In this document: one piece after another, positions 44,542-54,642 of the stretch
Layout of the letters: the number at the start of each line of letters is the position of its first letter
Numbering within the stretch: position 1 is the stretch's first letter
NCBI RefSeq assembly: GCF_039023475.1
Contig: NZ_JBCHVB010000003.1
Coordinates: 62,001 to 126,000 of the forward strand
DNA length: 64,000 nt
Direction of reading: 5' to 3'
Source: Erwinia sp039023475
GTDB taxonomy: Bacteria; Pseudomonadota; Gammaproteobacteria; Enterobacterales; Enterobacteriaceae
The notes under the pieces: model-generated
Databases searched by the model: none
What the model was told of the DNA's origin: nothing
What the model saw: only the letters and a program-made list of their open reading frames with translations
Position numbers and translations under genes: made by a program

Positions 44542-44836
44542 TCCCTCTGCAACATGGCCTGATCCTGGCCGCTATCCTGTTCGTACTCGGGCTGACCGGC
44601 GTGATCATTCGCCGCAACCTGCTGTTTATGCTTATCAGCCTCGAAATCATGATCAACGCTTCTGCGCTGGCGTTCGTGGTAGCGGGCAGCTACTGGGGGC
44701 AGGCGGATGGACAGGTAATGTACATCCTGGCGATCAGCCTGGCGGCGGCCGAGGCGAGTATTGGTCTGGCGCTGCTGCTGCAGCTACACCGCCGCAGCCA
44801 GAACCTCAACATTGATAAAGTGAGCGAGATGCGCGG

Positions 44837-44840
<4 letters not shown>
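44538..44840 (+). CDS. nuoK: NADH-quinone oxidoreductase subunit K
   Basis: Small MrpC-like membrane subunit of 100 residues with three helices and the two buried glutamates of the proton path, in SLEIMINASALAFV and SLAAAEASIGLALLLQLHR. It overlaps nuoJ and nuoL by 4 bases each, a mark of translational coupling. Confidence 0.97.
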
Positions 44841-46675
<1,835 letters not shown>

Positions 46676-46766
46676 GGTTTGTGAGCGGGGTGAGGGAGAC
46701 CTTACCCCACGGCAAGAGAATGTTAAAAATTACCTGAAGGTTGGGCGTCACTGGCGCAGTCAGTTC

Positions 46767-46836
46767 TGTCCCGAGCCGCAAGCACCCGCAGCATACGTGA
46801 GTATGTGAGGCGTGCGAGCACTGCCGGGGACAAAAA
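46767..46836. repeat. Palindromic repeat between nuoL and nuoM
   Basis: TGTCCC at 46767 pairs with GGGACA ending at 46832; inside, CATAC/GTATG around GTGA (46792-46805) and CGC/GCG steps give one long imperfect hairpin. The intervening sequence (AGCACCCGCAG, GGCGTGCGAGCACTGCCG) looks like a dispersed palindromic repeat rather than a gene. Confidence 0.6.
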
Positions 46837-46885
46837 CGGCAAGCCAGATAGCCCATACAGGTTCAAAAAAGGGAAACAATCCGCC

Positions 46886-48406
46886 ATGTTATTACCTTGG
46901 CTTATCCTCATCCCGTTCATCGGTGGCCTGCTCTGTTGGCAGTTAGAGCGCTTCGGTGCCAAATTGCCGCGCTGGATCGCGTTGATTGCAATGGGGCTGA
47001 CGCTGGCTCTCTCGCTGCAGCTCTGGTTGCAGGGAGGTTATTCACTGACTCAGGCCGCTGGCCTGCCGCAGTGGCAATCGGAATTCCTGCTTGAGTGGAT
47101 CCCGCGCTTTGGCATCAACGTGCACCTGGCGCTGGACGGTCTTTCGCTGCTGATGATTGTGCTGACCGGCCTGCTTGGCGTGATGGCCATTCTCTGCTCG
47201 TGGAATGAAATCGAGAAGTGGCAGGGCTTTTTCCATCTGAACCTGCTCTGGATCCTGGGCGGCGTCATCGGCGTGTTCCTGGCCATTGACCTGTTCCTGT
47301 TCTTCTTCTTCTGGGAGATGATGCTGGTTCCGATGTACTTCCTGATCGCCCTGTGGGGCCATAAGGCATCGGATGGCAAAACGCGTATTTCCGCCGCCAC
47401 CAAATTCTTTATCTACACCCAGGCGAGCGGCCTGGTGATGCTGATTGCGATTCTGGCGCTGGTGTTTGTGCATTACAACGCCACCGGCGTGTGGACCTTC
47501 AACTATGAAGATCTGCTGAATACGCCAATGTCGCACACGGTGGAATACCTGCTGATGCTCGGCTTCTTTATCGCCTTTGCGGTGAAAATGCCGGTTGTCC
47601 CTCTGCATGGCTGGCTGCCGGACGCTCACAGTCAGGCGCCTACCGCAGGTTCTGTTGACCTCGCGGGGATCCTGCTGAAAACGGCGGCTTACGGTCTGCT
47701 GCGCTTTGCGCTGCCGCTGTTCCCCAACGCGTCGGCGGAGTTTGCGCCCATCGCAATGTGGTTAGGTATCATCGGTATCTTCTACGGCGCGTGGATGGCC
47801 TTCTCGCAGTACGACATCAAACGTCTGATCGCCTACACCTCTATTTCACATATGGGTTTTGTGCTGATTGCTATCTACACCGGCAGCCAGCTGGCGTTCC
47901 AGGGCGCGGTAGTACAGATGATTGCCCACGGGCTTTCAGCAGCGGCGCTGTTTATTCTCTGTGGTCAGCTGTATGAGCGTCTGCATACCCGTGATATGCG
48001 TCAGATGGGTGGCCTCTGGTCGCGCATCAAGTGGCTGCCGGGTCTGTCGCTCTTCTTTGCCGTCGCCAACCTCGGGATGCCGGGTACGGGTAACTTCGTT
48101 GGTGAGTTCATGATCCTGACCGGCAGCTTCCAGAGCGTGCCGGTGATTATCGTGATCGCTACCTTCGGTCTGGTATTCGCCTCGGTTTACTCGCTGATCA
48201 TGATGCAGCGTGCTTATTACGGCACGCCGAAATCAGAAACGCCGCTGCGTGGCATGTCGCCGCGTGAGTTCCTGATGATCATGGTGCTGGTTGTGCTGCT
48301 GGTTCTGCTGGGGATTTATCCGCAGCCGATTCTGGATACTTCCCATGCTGCGATGAGCAACATTCAGCAGTGGTATACCGCTTCAATTTCAACTACAAGG
48401 CCGTAA
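46886..48406 (+). CDS. nuoM: NADH-quinone oxidoreductase subunit M
   Basis: Second antiporter-like proton-pumping subunit, 506 residues and 14 helices, with the Glu in FFFWEMMLVPMYFLIALWG and the Lys in VKMPVVPLHGWLPDAHSQAP. The open frame begins upstream at 46805, but that part is repeat-derived; the ATG at 46886, after GGGAA, gives MLLPWLILIPFIGG as in E. coli. nuoN starts 6 bp after its stop. Confidence 0.96.
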   Translation: MLLPWLILIPFIGGLLCWQLERFGAKLPRWIALIAMGLTLALSLQLWLQGGYSLTQAAGLPQWQSEFLLEWIPRFGINVHLALDGLSLLMIVLTGLLGVMAILCSWNEIEKWQGFFHLNLLWILGGVIGVFLAIDLFLFFFFWEMMLVPMYFLIALWGHKASDGKTRISAATKFFIYTQASGLVMLIAILALVFVHYNATGVWTFNYEDLLNTPMSHTVEYLLMLGFFIAFAVKMPVVPLHGWLPDAHSQAPTAGSVDLAGILLKTAAYGLLRFALPLFPNASAEFAPIAMWLGIIGIFYGAWMAFSQYDIKRLIAYTSISHMGFVLIAIYTGSQLAFQGAVVQMIAHGLSAAALFILCGQLYERLHTRDMRQMGGLWSRIKWLPGLSLFFAVANLGMPGTGNFVGEFMILTGSFQSVPVIIVIATFGLVFASVYSLIMMQRAYYGTPKSETPLRGMSPREFLMIMVLVVLLVLLGIYPQPILDTSHAAMSNIQQWYTASISTTRP

Positions 48407-48412
48407 TTCGCC

Positions 48413-49870
48413 ATGACAATAACTCCTCAACAATTGATCGCGCTTCTGCCGCTGCTGATCGTCGGATTGACGGTGGTAGTTGTGATGCTGTCCATTGCGT
48501 GGCGACGCAATCACTTCGTCAACGCCACGCTGGCGGTAATTGGACTGAACATCGCGCTCTTCTCCCTCTGGTTTGTAGGGCAGGCGGGCGCGATGGACGT
48601 CACGCCGCTGCTGCGCGTGGATGGGTACTCCATGTTCTACACCGGGCTGGTGATTCTGGCCAGCCTGGCAACCTGTACCTTCGCCTACCCGTGGCTGGCA
48701 ACCTATCCCGATAACCGCGAAGAGTTCTATCTGCTGGTGCTGATTGCGGCGCTGGGCGGGATCGTGCTGGCGAGCGCCAACCATCTTGCCTCGCTGTTTA
48801 TCGGTATTGAGCTGATTTCCCTGCCGCTGTTTGGGCTGGTGGGCTATGCCTTCCAGCAGAAACGTTCGCTGGAAGCCAGTATCAAGTACACCATTATGTC
48901 TGCGGTGGCCTCCTCGTTCCTGCTGTTCGGTATGGCGCTGATTTATGCCGACTCTGGCAATCTGAGCTTCCTGGCGTTAGGGAAAAGCCTGAATGACAGC
49001 CTGCTGAGTCAGCCGCTGCTGCTCGCAGGCCTGGGTATGATGATAGTCGGCCTTGGCTTCAAGCTTTCGCTGGTGCCTTTCCACCTCTGGACGCCGGACG
49101 TTTATCAGGGCGCGCCTGCACCGGTATCGACCTTCCTGGCCACCGCCAGCAAGATCGCTATCTTCGGCGTGGTGATGCGACTGTTCCTCTACGCACCGCT
49201 TGCGGACAGCGAAGCAGTCAGGCTGGTGCTGGCGATCATCGCAGTGGCGTCTATTCTGTTCGGCAACCTGATGGCGATCACGCAGAGCAATATCAAGCGC
49301 CTGCTGGGTTATTCCTCTATTGCTCATCTCGGCTACCTGCTGGTCGCGCTGATTGCCATCCAGACCCATCAGCTGTCGCTGGAGACCGTGGGCGTTTATC
49401 TGGCCGGCTATCTGTTCAGCAGCCTGGGCGCGTTCGGCGTCGTGAGCCTGATGTCCAGCCCATACCGTGGGCCGGACGCAGACTCGCTCTACTCCTATCG
49501 TGGGCTGTTCTGGCACCGTCCGATCCTCTCTGCGGTGATGACGGTGATGATGCTCTCGCTGGCCGGTATCCCGATGACGCTGGGCTTTATCGGTAAGTTC
49601 TATGTGATTGCGGTAGGTGTGGGTGCGCAGCTGTGGTGGCTGACCGGTGCCGTGGTGGTGGGGAGTGCGATTGGCCTCTACTACTATCTGCGCGTTACCG
49701 TCAGTCTCTACCTCAACCCGCCCGAGCTGTTACAGCGTGATACCCAGGCTAACTGGGCCTTCACCGCAGGCGGTGTGGTGGTACTGATCTCCGCTATCCT
49801 GGTGCTGCTGCTGGGTATCTATCCTCAGCCGCTGATCTCGCTGGTGCAGATGGCGCAGCCACTGATGTAA
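48413..49870 (+). CDS. nuoN: NADH-quinone oxidoreductase subunit N
   Basis: Third antiporter-like proton-pumping subunit and last gene of the operon, 485 residues with 14 helices. IGIELISLPLFGLVGY and KLSLVPFHLWTPDVYQGAP hold the family Glu and Lys; SNIKRLLGYSSIAHLGYLLV is the later conserved Lys segment. A strong terminator follows 20 bp downstream. Confidence 0.97.
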   Translation: MTITPQQLIALLPLLIVGLTVVVVMLSIAWRRNHFVNATLAVIGLNIALFSLWFVGQAGAMDVTPLLRVDGYSMFYTGLVILASLATCTFAYPWLATYPDNREEFYLLVLIAALGGIVLASANHLASLFIGIELISLPLFGLVGYAFQQKRSLEASIKYTIMSAVASSFLLFGMALIYADSGNLSFLALGKSLNDSLLSQPLLLAGLGMMIVGLGFKLSLVPFHLWTPDVYQGAPAPVSTFLATASKIAIFGVVMRLFLYAPLADSEAVRLVLAIIAVASILFGNLMAITQSNIKRLLGYSSIAHLGYLLVALIAIQTHQLSLETVGVYLAGYLFSSLGAFGVVSLMSSPYRGPDADSLYSYRGLFWHRPILSAVMTVMMLSLAGIPMTLGFIGKFYVIAVGVGAQLWWLTGAVVVGSAIGLYYYLRVTVSLYLNPPELLQRDTQANWAFTAGGVVVLISAILVLLLGIYPQPLISLVQMAQPLM

Positions 49871-49890
49871 TGCGCCGCGCTGACCATAAA

Positions 49891-49920
49891 ACGGGCTTCC
49901 TCTGGAAGCCCGTTTTTTTT
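49891..49920 (+). terminator. nuo operon terminator
   Basis: Perfect 10-bp stem ACGGGCTTCC/GGAAGCCCGT with a TCT loop, followed by an uninterrupted T run. Confidence 0.92.
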
Positions 49921-50056
49921 GCTTTAAGAAGGGGATAAGTCAGACTCAGGGAGCGGGATGTTAACTTGCCGGATGCCATTGAAAACGCCCCGATGAAGAA
50001 ACTATTCTTTCGGGCGGCAAGAATTTTCAGGCCAGAAGAGATGCCCGAACGCTTAA

Positions 50057-50656
50057 TCAATCCACCAGTTCAATATCCAGACCTTCCAGCAGGCTTAGCG
50101 CTTCCTGGCGGGAGAATTTTGCGCGTGCCACTGAATTGTTCAGCACGTTGATGGTAAAGTTCCATGAATCGGTTAAGTCTGCTGCCTGAAGATTAGTATG
50201 GTTAAACAGGCTGCCGGACAGATCGCATTGGGTTATTTCAGCACTAGCCAGGTTACATTCCCTGAAGTCAACATCATGCAATCTGCACTCAGTCAGCGTT
50301 GTGCCCTGTAGCGTCAGACCAAAAAAGGTAGCATTAGTCAGAATGCATTTACTGAAGCAGAGTTCGGGATCGGGAGTGAATGCTGGCCAGTAAGCTCGCG
50401 TCCAGTCCGTGCCGCTCAGTTTGCACTCATCGAAGCTGACCTGATGGAAACGCGATCCGGAGATTTCCATCACGCTCAGATTGCAGTGCCTGAAAGTACA
50501 GTTGATGAATTTGCAGCAGGTGAGCTGAGCGGAGGTAAAATTACAGCGATTAAATTCGCAATCTTCAAATTCAGCCCCTTTTAAACGAAACGATGACATC
50601 TCCAGATGGCTAAATGTTTTATCAAAATATTCTGTGTTGTTGACCAGATGCACCAT
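50057..50656 (-). CDS. Pentapeptide repeat protein, Qnr/McbG-like
   Basis: A 199-residue right-handed quadrilateral beta-helix protein. Pentapeptide repeats of the A(D/N)LXX kind run through residues 20-80 and 92-175 (for example FEDCEFNRCNFTSAQL, LHDVDFRECNLASAEI, CDLSGSLFNHTNLQAADL), broken by a loop with TRAYWPAFTPDPE. The C-terminus SRQEALSLLEGLDIELVD resembles the dimerisation helix of Qnr proteins, which mimic DNA and protect gyrase from quinolones; McbG (microcin B17 immunity) is a comparable relative. Function here is inference; a link to topoisomerase protection is untested. A 15-bp palindrome lies directly upstream. Confidence 0.8.
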   Translation of the reverse strand: MVHLVNNTEYFDKTFSHLEMSSFRLKGAEFEDCEFNRCNFTSAQLTCCKFINCTFRHCNLSVMEISGSRFHQVSFDECKLSGTDWTRAYWPAFTPDPELCFSKCILTNATFFGLTLQGTTLTECRLHDVDFRECNLASAEITQCDLSGSLFNHTNLQAADLTDSWNFTINVLNNSVARAKFSRQEALSLLEGLDIELVD

Positions 50657-50671
50657 GAAAATCCTCGTTCA

Positions 50672-50686
50672 TCACTGAATCAGTGA
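50672..50686. promoter_or_regulatory. 15-bp palindrome upstream of the pentapeptide gene
   Basis: TCACTGAATCAGTGA is a perfect 7-1-7 dyad 16-30 nt upstream of the start codon, just after a possible -10 (TATCAT on the minus strand). The position suits a repressor operator or an RNA hairpin next to the RBS GAGGA. It is not a LexA box. Confidence 0.45.
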
Positions 50687-50762
50687 CGGCTATGATACAG
50701 GAATGGTGACGAAGGATAATAACTCTGACAAGATAAGTTATTGTTTTCACCGGAAGAACATA

Positions 50763-51212
50763 ATGGAAATAAACTGGCAAGACCGGCATCACAGTCAGCT
50801 GAGCGCCGCGCAGCTTTATCAACTGCTGGCACTGCGCAACGCGGTGTTTATCGTTGAGCAAAACTGCCCCTATCAGGATATTGATGGGGCCGATCTGGCC
50901 GGAGAGAATCGCCATCTGCTGGGGATGTACAACGACCAGTTGGTGGCCTGTGCCCGCCTGCTTGCACCCGCAGAGTCCAGTAAGCCGGTGAAAATTGGCC
51001 GGGTGATTGTTGCCAGCCAGGCCCGCGGATTGCGGCTGGGCAACCGGCTGATGGAACAGGCGCTCGCCTGCTGTGCCGGGCACTGGCCGCAACATAAAGT
51101 CAGGCTCTCCGCGCAGGCGCACCTTGAGCAGTTTTATGGCAGCTTTGGCTTTAAAACGGTCAGTGACGTTTACCTGGAAGATAATATTCCACACATCGAT
51201 ATGGAAAAGTAA
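50763..51212 (+). CDS. elaA: GNAT acetyltransferase ElaA
   Basis: A 149-residue GNAT-fold N-acyltransferase, closely like E. coli ElaA, substrate unknown. The conserved LRNAVFIVEQNCPYQDIDGA, the acetyl-CoA loop IGRVIVASQARGLRLGNRLM and AQAHLEQFYGSFGF are all present. The ATG at 50763 gives the family start; the 20 upstream in-frame residues are not conserved. In E. coli elaA adjoins elaB; here they are 8 kb apart. Confidence 0.92.
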   Translation: MEINWQDRHHSQLSAAQLYQLLALRNAVFIVEQNCPYQDIDGADLAGENRHLLGMYNDQLVACARLLAPAESSKPVKIGRVIVASQARGLRLGNRLMEQALACCAGHWPQHKVRLSAQAHLEQFYGSFGFKTVSDVYLEDNIPHIDMEK

Positions 51213-51255
51213 ACCCTGCCGGCAAAGGAGCCTCTTCCTGCTGCTGGCCGGAAAC

Positions 51256-51489
51256 TCAGGTGATAATTCCGCCCTGGGTCAGCCACTGACGGCGCTGTTC
51301 TGCGAGCTGCGCCTTCTCCGTGCTATGCCTGGAGACGGCGACCCTCAGTCGCTGCTGCTGACTATAGCGATCTTCCCGTGAGAGCTGGGTGTCTTCACTC
51401 AGCTCGCACAGCAGGATATTCATATCCCGGATGCTGTTGTTTGCGATCTCTTCGCTGACGCGAGCGGAGACTTCGGCAAGATGATCCAT
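51256..51489 (-). CDS. Small helical protein, function unknown
   Basis: 77 residues, strongly charged and predicted helical (IANNSIRDMNILLCELSEDT; SREDRYSQQQRLRVAVSRHS). I do not recognise a family. It starts 3 bp after the stop of the gene at 51493-51738, and the GGGGTGA that contains that stop serves as its RBS, so the two form a coupled operon. It converges with elaA. Confidence 0.6.
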   Translation of the reverse strand: MDHLAEVSARVSEEIANNSIRDMNILLCELSEDTQLSREDRYSQQQRLRVAVSRHSTEKAQLAEQRRQWLTQGGIIT

Positions 51490-51492
51490 TTT

Positions 51493-51738
51493 TCACCCCA
51501 TAGAGCAGTTTAATTGTTGAATCAGCACGGCACCGGCGATCAGCAGTGACAGAGGCGTAACGGGGAGTTCAAGATCAACCCAGGCTCTGTTACCGTCATA
51601 TTCCGTTTCAAAATGCCACCGCTCGTCGGTAAGCTGCCGATAGGTAAAAGGTAGACCACGATGTCTGCCGCCGAAAGCCGCCCAGCGAAGCGCGGAACAG
51701 GCGGCTTCAGCGACAGGGTTGGAAGATACGTTGCTCAT
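51493..51738 (-). CDS. Small protein, function unknown
   Basis: 81 residues with a soluble N-terminal part containing several aromatic residues (RGLPFTYRQLTDERWHFETE, WVDLELPV) and a hydrophobic C-terminal segment (LSLLIAGAVLIQQL), which may be a membrane tail. AGGAAA precedes the ATG at 51738; an in-frame extension to 51876 has no RBS. First gene of a two-gene unit with the 77-residue gene. Not recognised; a toxin-antitoxin or small regulatory pair is only one of several possibilities. Confidence 0.6.
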   Translation of the reverse strand: MSNVSSNPVAEAACSALRWAAFGGRHRGLPFTYRQLTDERWHFETEYDGNRAWVDLELPVTPLSLLIAGAVLIQQLNCSMG

Positions 51739-51947
51739 AGTGATTTTCCTGCGAAGTGAGTTCGGGTATGTGGATAAGAAAAGCAATTTACATGCCAAAA
51801 CTAACTTACTGATAGCTATGAAGATTAAGGCGAGGAGGGTGTTTTTGACAAGGATAAAACGCTGTGCTTTTGACACTGCGTTATCATAATGACAGCGAGC
51901 GGTGCCTGCAGCCTGACAGGGTATTGATCTGGGGGATTTTAATCAGG

Positions 51948-51965
51948 GCCGGCAGAGTCGCCGGC
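51948..51965 (-). terminator. Possible yahO terminator
   Basis: GCCGGC/GCCGGC stem with a 6-nt loop just downstream of the yahO stop on the minus strand; the tail TGATTAAAAT is only weakly T-rich. Confidence 0.45.
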
Positions 51966-51981
51966 ACCTTAGCTGTATCGC

Positions 51982-52251
51982 TTACTTTTTCTTATAGACG
52001 TCGGCGGTACCATGCATTTTATTATCGGTCTGACCTGAGGTCAGCACAAAAATATCGCCGCCTTTAGCCTCTGCCAGTTTTGCCAGCTCCGCTTTGGCTT
52101 CAGCCGCACTGGTTTCGCCGGACGTGGAAATATTCCCTACCTTTTCATACTGATCCTGAACTTTTTCGAATTCACTTTTCTGCATCATTTCAGCGGCAAA
52201 TGCGCTGAACGTCAGGGTAGAGGCGAGAAAACCTAAAATGATCTTTTTCAT
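51982..52251 (-). CDS. yahO: Small periplasmic DUF1471 protein, YahO-like
   Basis: 89 residues with a Sec signal peptide (MKKIILGFLASTLTFSAFAA, cut near residue 19-20) and one YdgH/BhsA/McbA-like domain. EFEKVQDQYEKVGNISTSGE and the VLTSGQTDNKMHGTADVYKK end agree closely with E. coli YahO. Members of the family respond to envelope, acid or oxidative stress and biofilm growth; this one has no proven role. It is monocistronic. Confidence 0.9.
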   Translation of the reverse strand: MKKIILGFLASTLTFSAFAAEMMQKSEFEKVQDQYEKVGNISTSGETSAAEAKAELAKLAEAKGGDIFVLTSGQTDNKMHGTADVYKKK

Positions 52252-52631
52252 CGAAATTTCCTTTGTATGAAACAGCGAAAATTAATGAGTCTACATCACT
52301 GAATTTATAGTTTGCTGCGGCATTCTTGTCTAATTTTTATAGTGGGAAATCAGGGGGGTGAACGGGAAAGCTAAATTTAAGTGGTGAGTATGTGACATGT
52401 TTCAGGTTAATCATATTATTAGTAATAAATAGCAGGGTGTTGTTTTGGTGATAAACAAAAACATCACCGGCATCTAACCGAACAGGTTAATCTGGTATCG
52501 CTGTAATAAAAATAAATAATCCATAAAACACCGACATTCAGTTCCGCCGCCAGGCTGATGCTTGCGGGAATAATTCAGCGGAAGTGAAAATTAACAGTAA
52601 AGCCTGACGGTGCGCCAGTGAGCGTTTTAGA
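52252..52631. other. 380-bp AT-rich region between yahO and yibH
   Basis: Should hold the yahO promoter (minus strand). No gene, repeat or clear operator was seen. Confidence 0.55.
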
Positions 52632-53768
52632 TTAATGATCCAGATAGAGATAATGCATCCAGCTGGTCATTCGCAACAATACTTTACGCATAACCGAAAC
52701 ATGGGAGAAATGATCGGAATAGACGGCGACCTGGGCGAAAATGCCATCCGGCAGGGCGTCAATATCCGCATTGCTCTCCAGCTCGATGACCGCCAGTACG
52801 CCATCGCTGCCAGGGACGAGCGACAGCGACTGTAAGGTGCCCTGCGCCTGATAGCTGCCTCCCGGCACCACAGGAAGAATTCTCAGCAGTTTTCCTCTGA
52901 AGACCTGCCCGGGTAAGGCATTAAAAACGGCCTCGGCCTCATCATCCGCTTCCAGGCGCAGCAGTGAGTTCTGGCGAAACTGAGCGATAATTTGCCGTTT
53001 TTGCTCCGGGATAAAAATCATCACTGGCCTCAGCGGCAGTGCCGCTGCGTAAGTGCCGGGGCGGATAAGCACCTGAGTCACATACCCATTACTGGGTGCG
53101 CGTACGACCGTCTGTTCAAGATTATACTGCGCCTCAGCCAGTTGGGCTCTGAGGCTCACAATGCTCGACTGTTCTCCATTGACCACGCTCTCTAACTGAC
53201 TTTTAATTTGGGCCTGCTCAGCCAGAGAGCTTTTGACCAGCGCATCCTGCGCGAGAAAGTTATACCGGGAGTTGTCTATATCTCGCTGCGAGAAAGGGTT
53301 GACCTTCGCCCTGCTACCGGTCAGATAGCGCTGATAATCTTTATACAAGCGATCGCGTTCAGCAGTGACATACGAAGTCTGGGCTATCGCTTCATCCAGC
53401 TGGCCTTCTAAAGCCTTAAAGCCGTGGACGGCCGTCATCAGGTCGGCCTCAAGCCGGTCAACACGGGTCTGAAAGCGGGTTTTATCCAGCTCAAAGAGCA
53501 TTTCTCCTTTCTGGATGCGAACATTCTGTTTATCCGTAACTTTACTGACCACCCCGGTAATCTGGGGCGTGATTGGAATTGAGATCACCGCTTTTTGCGC
53601 CAGGGAAGTATAGGGATGGTTGTAATTCATCAGCAGAATCAGCATGCCGACCAGAACAACGCCGCCTAATGCGGCTGTCGGCACCGTCCATTTGTTTACC
53701 GGGATTTTAAAGATTTTGAAGATGGACCATGCAAGGGCGACGTAGGTGAGAATGATGAGCAGATCCAT
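52632..53768 (-). CDS. yibH: HlyD/EmrA-type membrane fusion protein YibH
   Basis: A 378-residue periplasmic adaptor anchored by an N-terminal membrane helix (about residues 2-46, two hydrophobic stretches). Lipoyl/beta-barrel halves (VISIPITPQITGVVSKVTDK and VVRAPSNGYVTQVLIRPGTY) flank a coiled-coil hairpin (about residues 95-215). It matches E. coli YibH throughout, including the RMTSWMHYLYLDH terminus. Such adaptors join inner-membrane transporters to outer-membrane channels, but no transporter gene is adjacent; only the small YibI is, as in E. coli. Confidence 0.93.
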   Translation of the reverse strand: MDLLIILTYVALAWSIFKIFKIPVNKWTVPTAALGGVVLVGMLILLMNYNHPYTSLAQKAVISIPITPQITGVVSKVTDKQNVRIQKGEMLFELDKTRFQTRVDRLEADLMTAVHGFKALEGQLDEAIAQTSYVTAERDRLYKDYQRYLTGSRAKVNPFSQRDIDNSRYNFLAQDALVKSSLAEQAQIKSQLESVVNGEQSSIVSLRAQLAEAQYNLEQTVVRAPSNGYVTQVLIRPGTYAAALPLRPVMIFIPEQKRQIIAQFRQNSLLRLEADDEAEAVFNALPGQVFRGKLLRILPVVPGGSYQAQGTLQSLSLVPGSDGVLAVIELESNADIDALPDGIFAQVAVYSDHFSHVSVMRKVLLRMTSWMHYLYLDH

Positions 53769-53772
53769 AATA

Positions 53773-54096
53773 TTACTCCACAGGTGGCGTATTAAGATCG
53801 CGCTGTTTCTTCTCCAGCCGGGCTATGCGCAGTTCCAGCTCATGCATTGAGTCATTCCGATCGCGCATGCCCCAGCCTTGCTCCTCGCGGTAAAGCGTCG
53901 CCCAAATCCATAAAAATGGCCAGATGACATGCAGGGTGAACAGGCTGACCCAGCCCGCCACATGAATGGCATCTGCATGAGGATGGTTACGGGATTTTGC
54001 AATAAGGTAAGGAATATCATGAATAATGATTACGCCGTAGAAAATAATCAGTAAGACGAGTACCAGAACGCCCAGCGCAAAGTAGTTCAGAAACAT
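53773..54096 (-). CDS. yibI: DUF3302 inner membrane protein YibI
   Basis: 107 residues with two membrane helices (FALGVLVLVLLIIFYGVIII and AGWVSLFTLHVIWPFLWIWA) and a charged C-terminal coiled tail. Close to E. coli YibI, and paired with yibH in the same order, 4 bp apart. A GTG at 54102 precedes the ATG at 54096 in frame; GAGG is 5 nt before the ATG. Probably a partner of YibH; role unknown. Confidence 0.9.
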   Translation of the reverse strand: MFLNYFALGVLVLVLLIIFYGVIIIHDIPYLIAKSRNHPHADAIHVAGWVSLFTLHVIWPFLWIWATLYREEQGWGMRDRNDSMHELELRIARLEKKQRDLNTPPVE

Positions 54097-54642
54097 ACCC
54101 ACCTCGAATGAAGTGACGGAGTTGTTATAAAAATATAGACGTAGCTTGCGCTAGCAGCAATTTAATTTTTTTTTAATGATGGCGGCACCGTGATTAATGG
54201 GGTTTTTAATATTTTGGCGGGTTCCTTCAACTTTTAGTGAGAGTTTATGTGGTTCTTTTTATTTTCTCGCAGCATAATTAGCTATGTTGATAAACTTGCT
54301 TTGATTTAATAATAGCATGGACGTTTTAACTCTCTCCTTTGATCTTCAGGGGAATGCCACGCCTTTATAAAACCAGATTAATAGCTGGCGCTAAATGAAA
54401 AGTGGCGTGGGCAGGTTACTTTTTTTCTAAAAGAGCCACTATACTAAAAAATCAGGCATGAGCTGTCCGGTCCGGTGACAGAATCAATAGTTAATAAAGG
54501 CGTGTTCATGCTGTCCCTTCAACACTTATAACGTTCTGACGCATCGCAGGATTAGCACGCTTATTATTTTTTTAATGATAATTTACGCAATCTGGCCGCC
54601 TGCGGTAAGGCTTGTTCAATCAACGCTTTCAGGAGTCACGCC
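54097..54642. other. 546-bp divergent region between yibI and pqiB
   Basis: Very AT-rich, holding the promoters of yibIH and of pqiB-marC. No gene is supported. CTGTC/GACAG arms around 54468-54482 are the only visible dyad. Confidence 0.5.

Noticed and set aside
50672..50700. LexA (SOS) box upstream of the pentapeptide gene
   Set aside because: CTGT is present near 50694 on the minus strand, but the matching ACAG at 8-bp spacing is missing; the dyad there is TCACTGAATCAGTGA.
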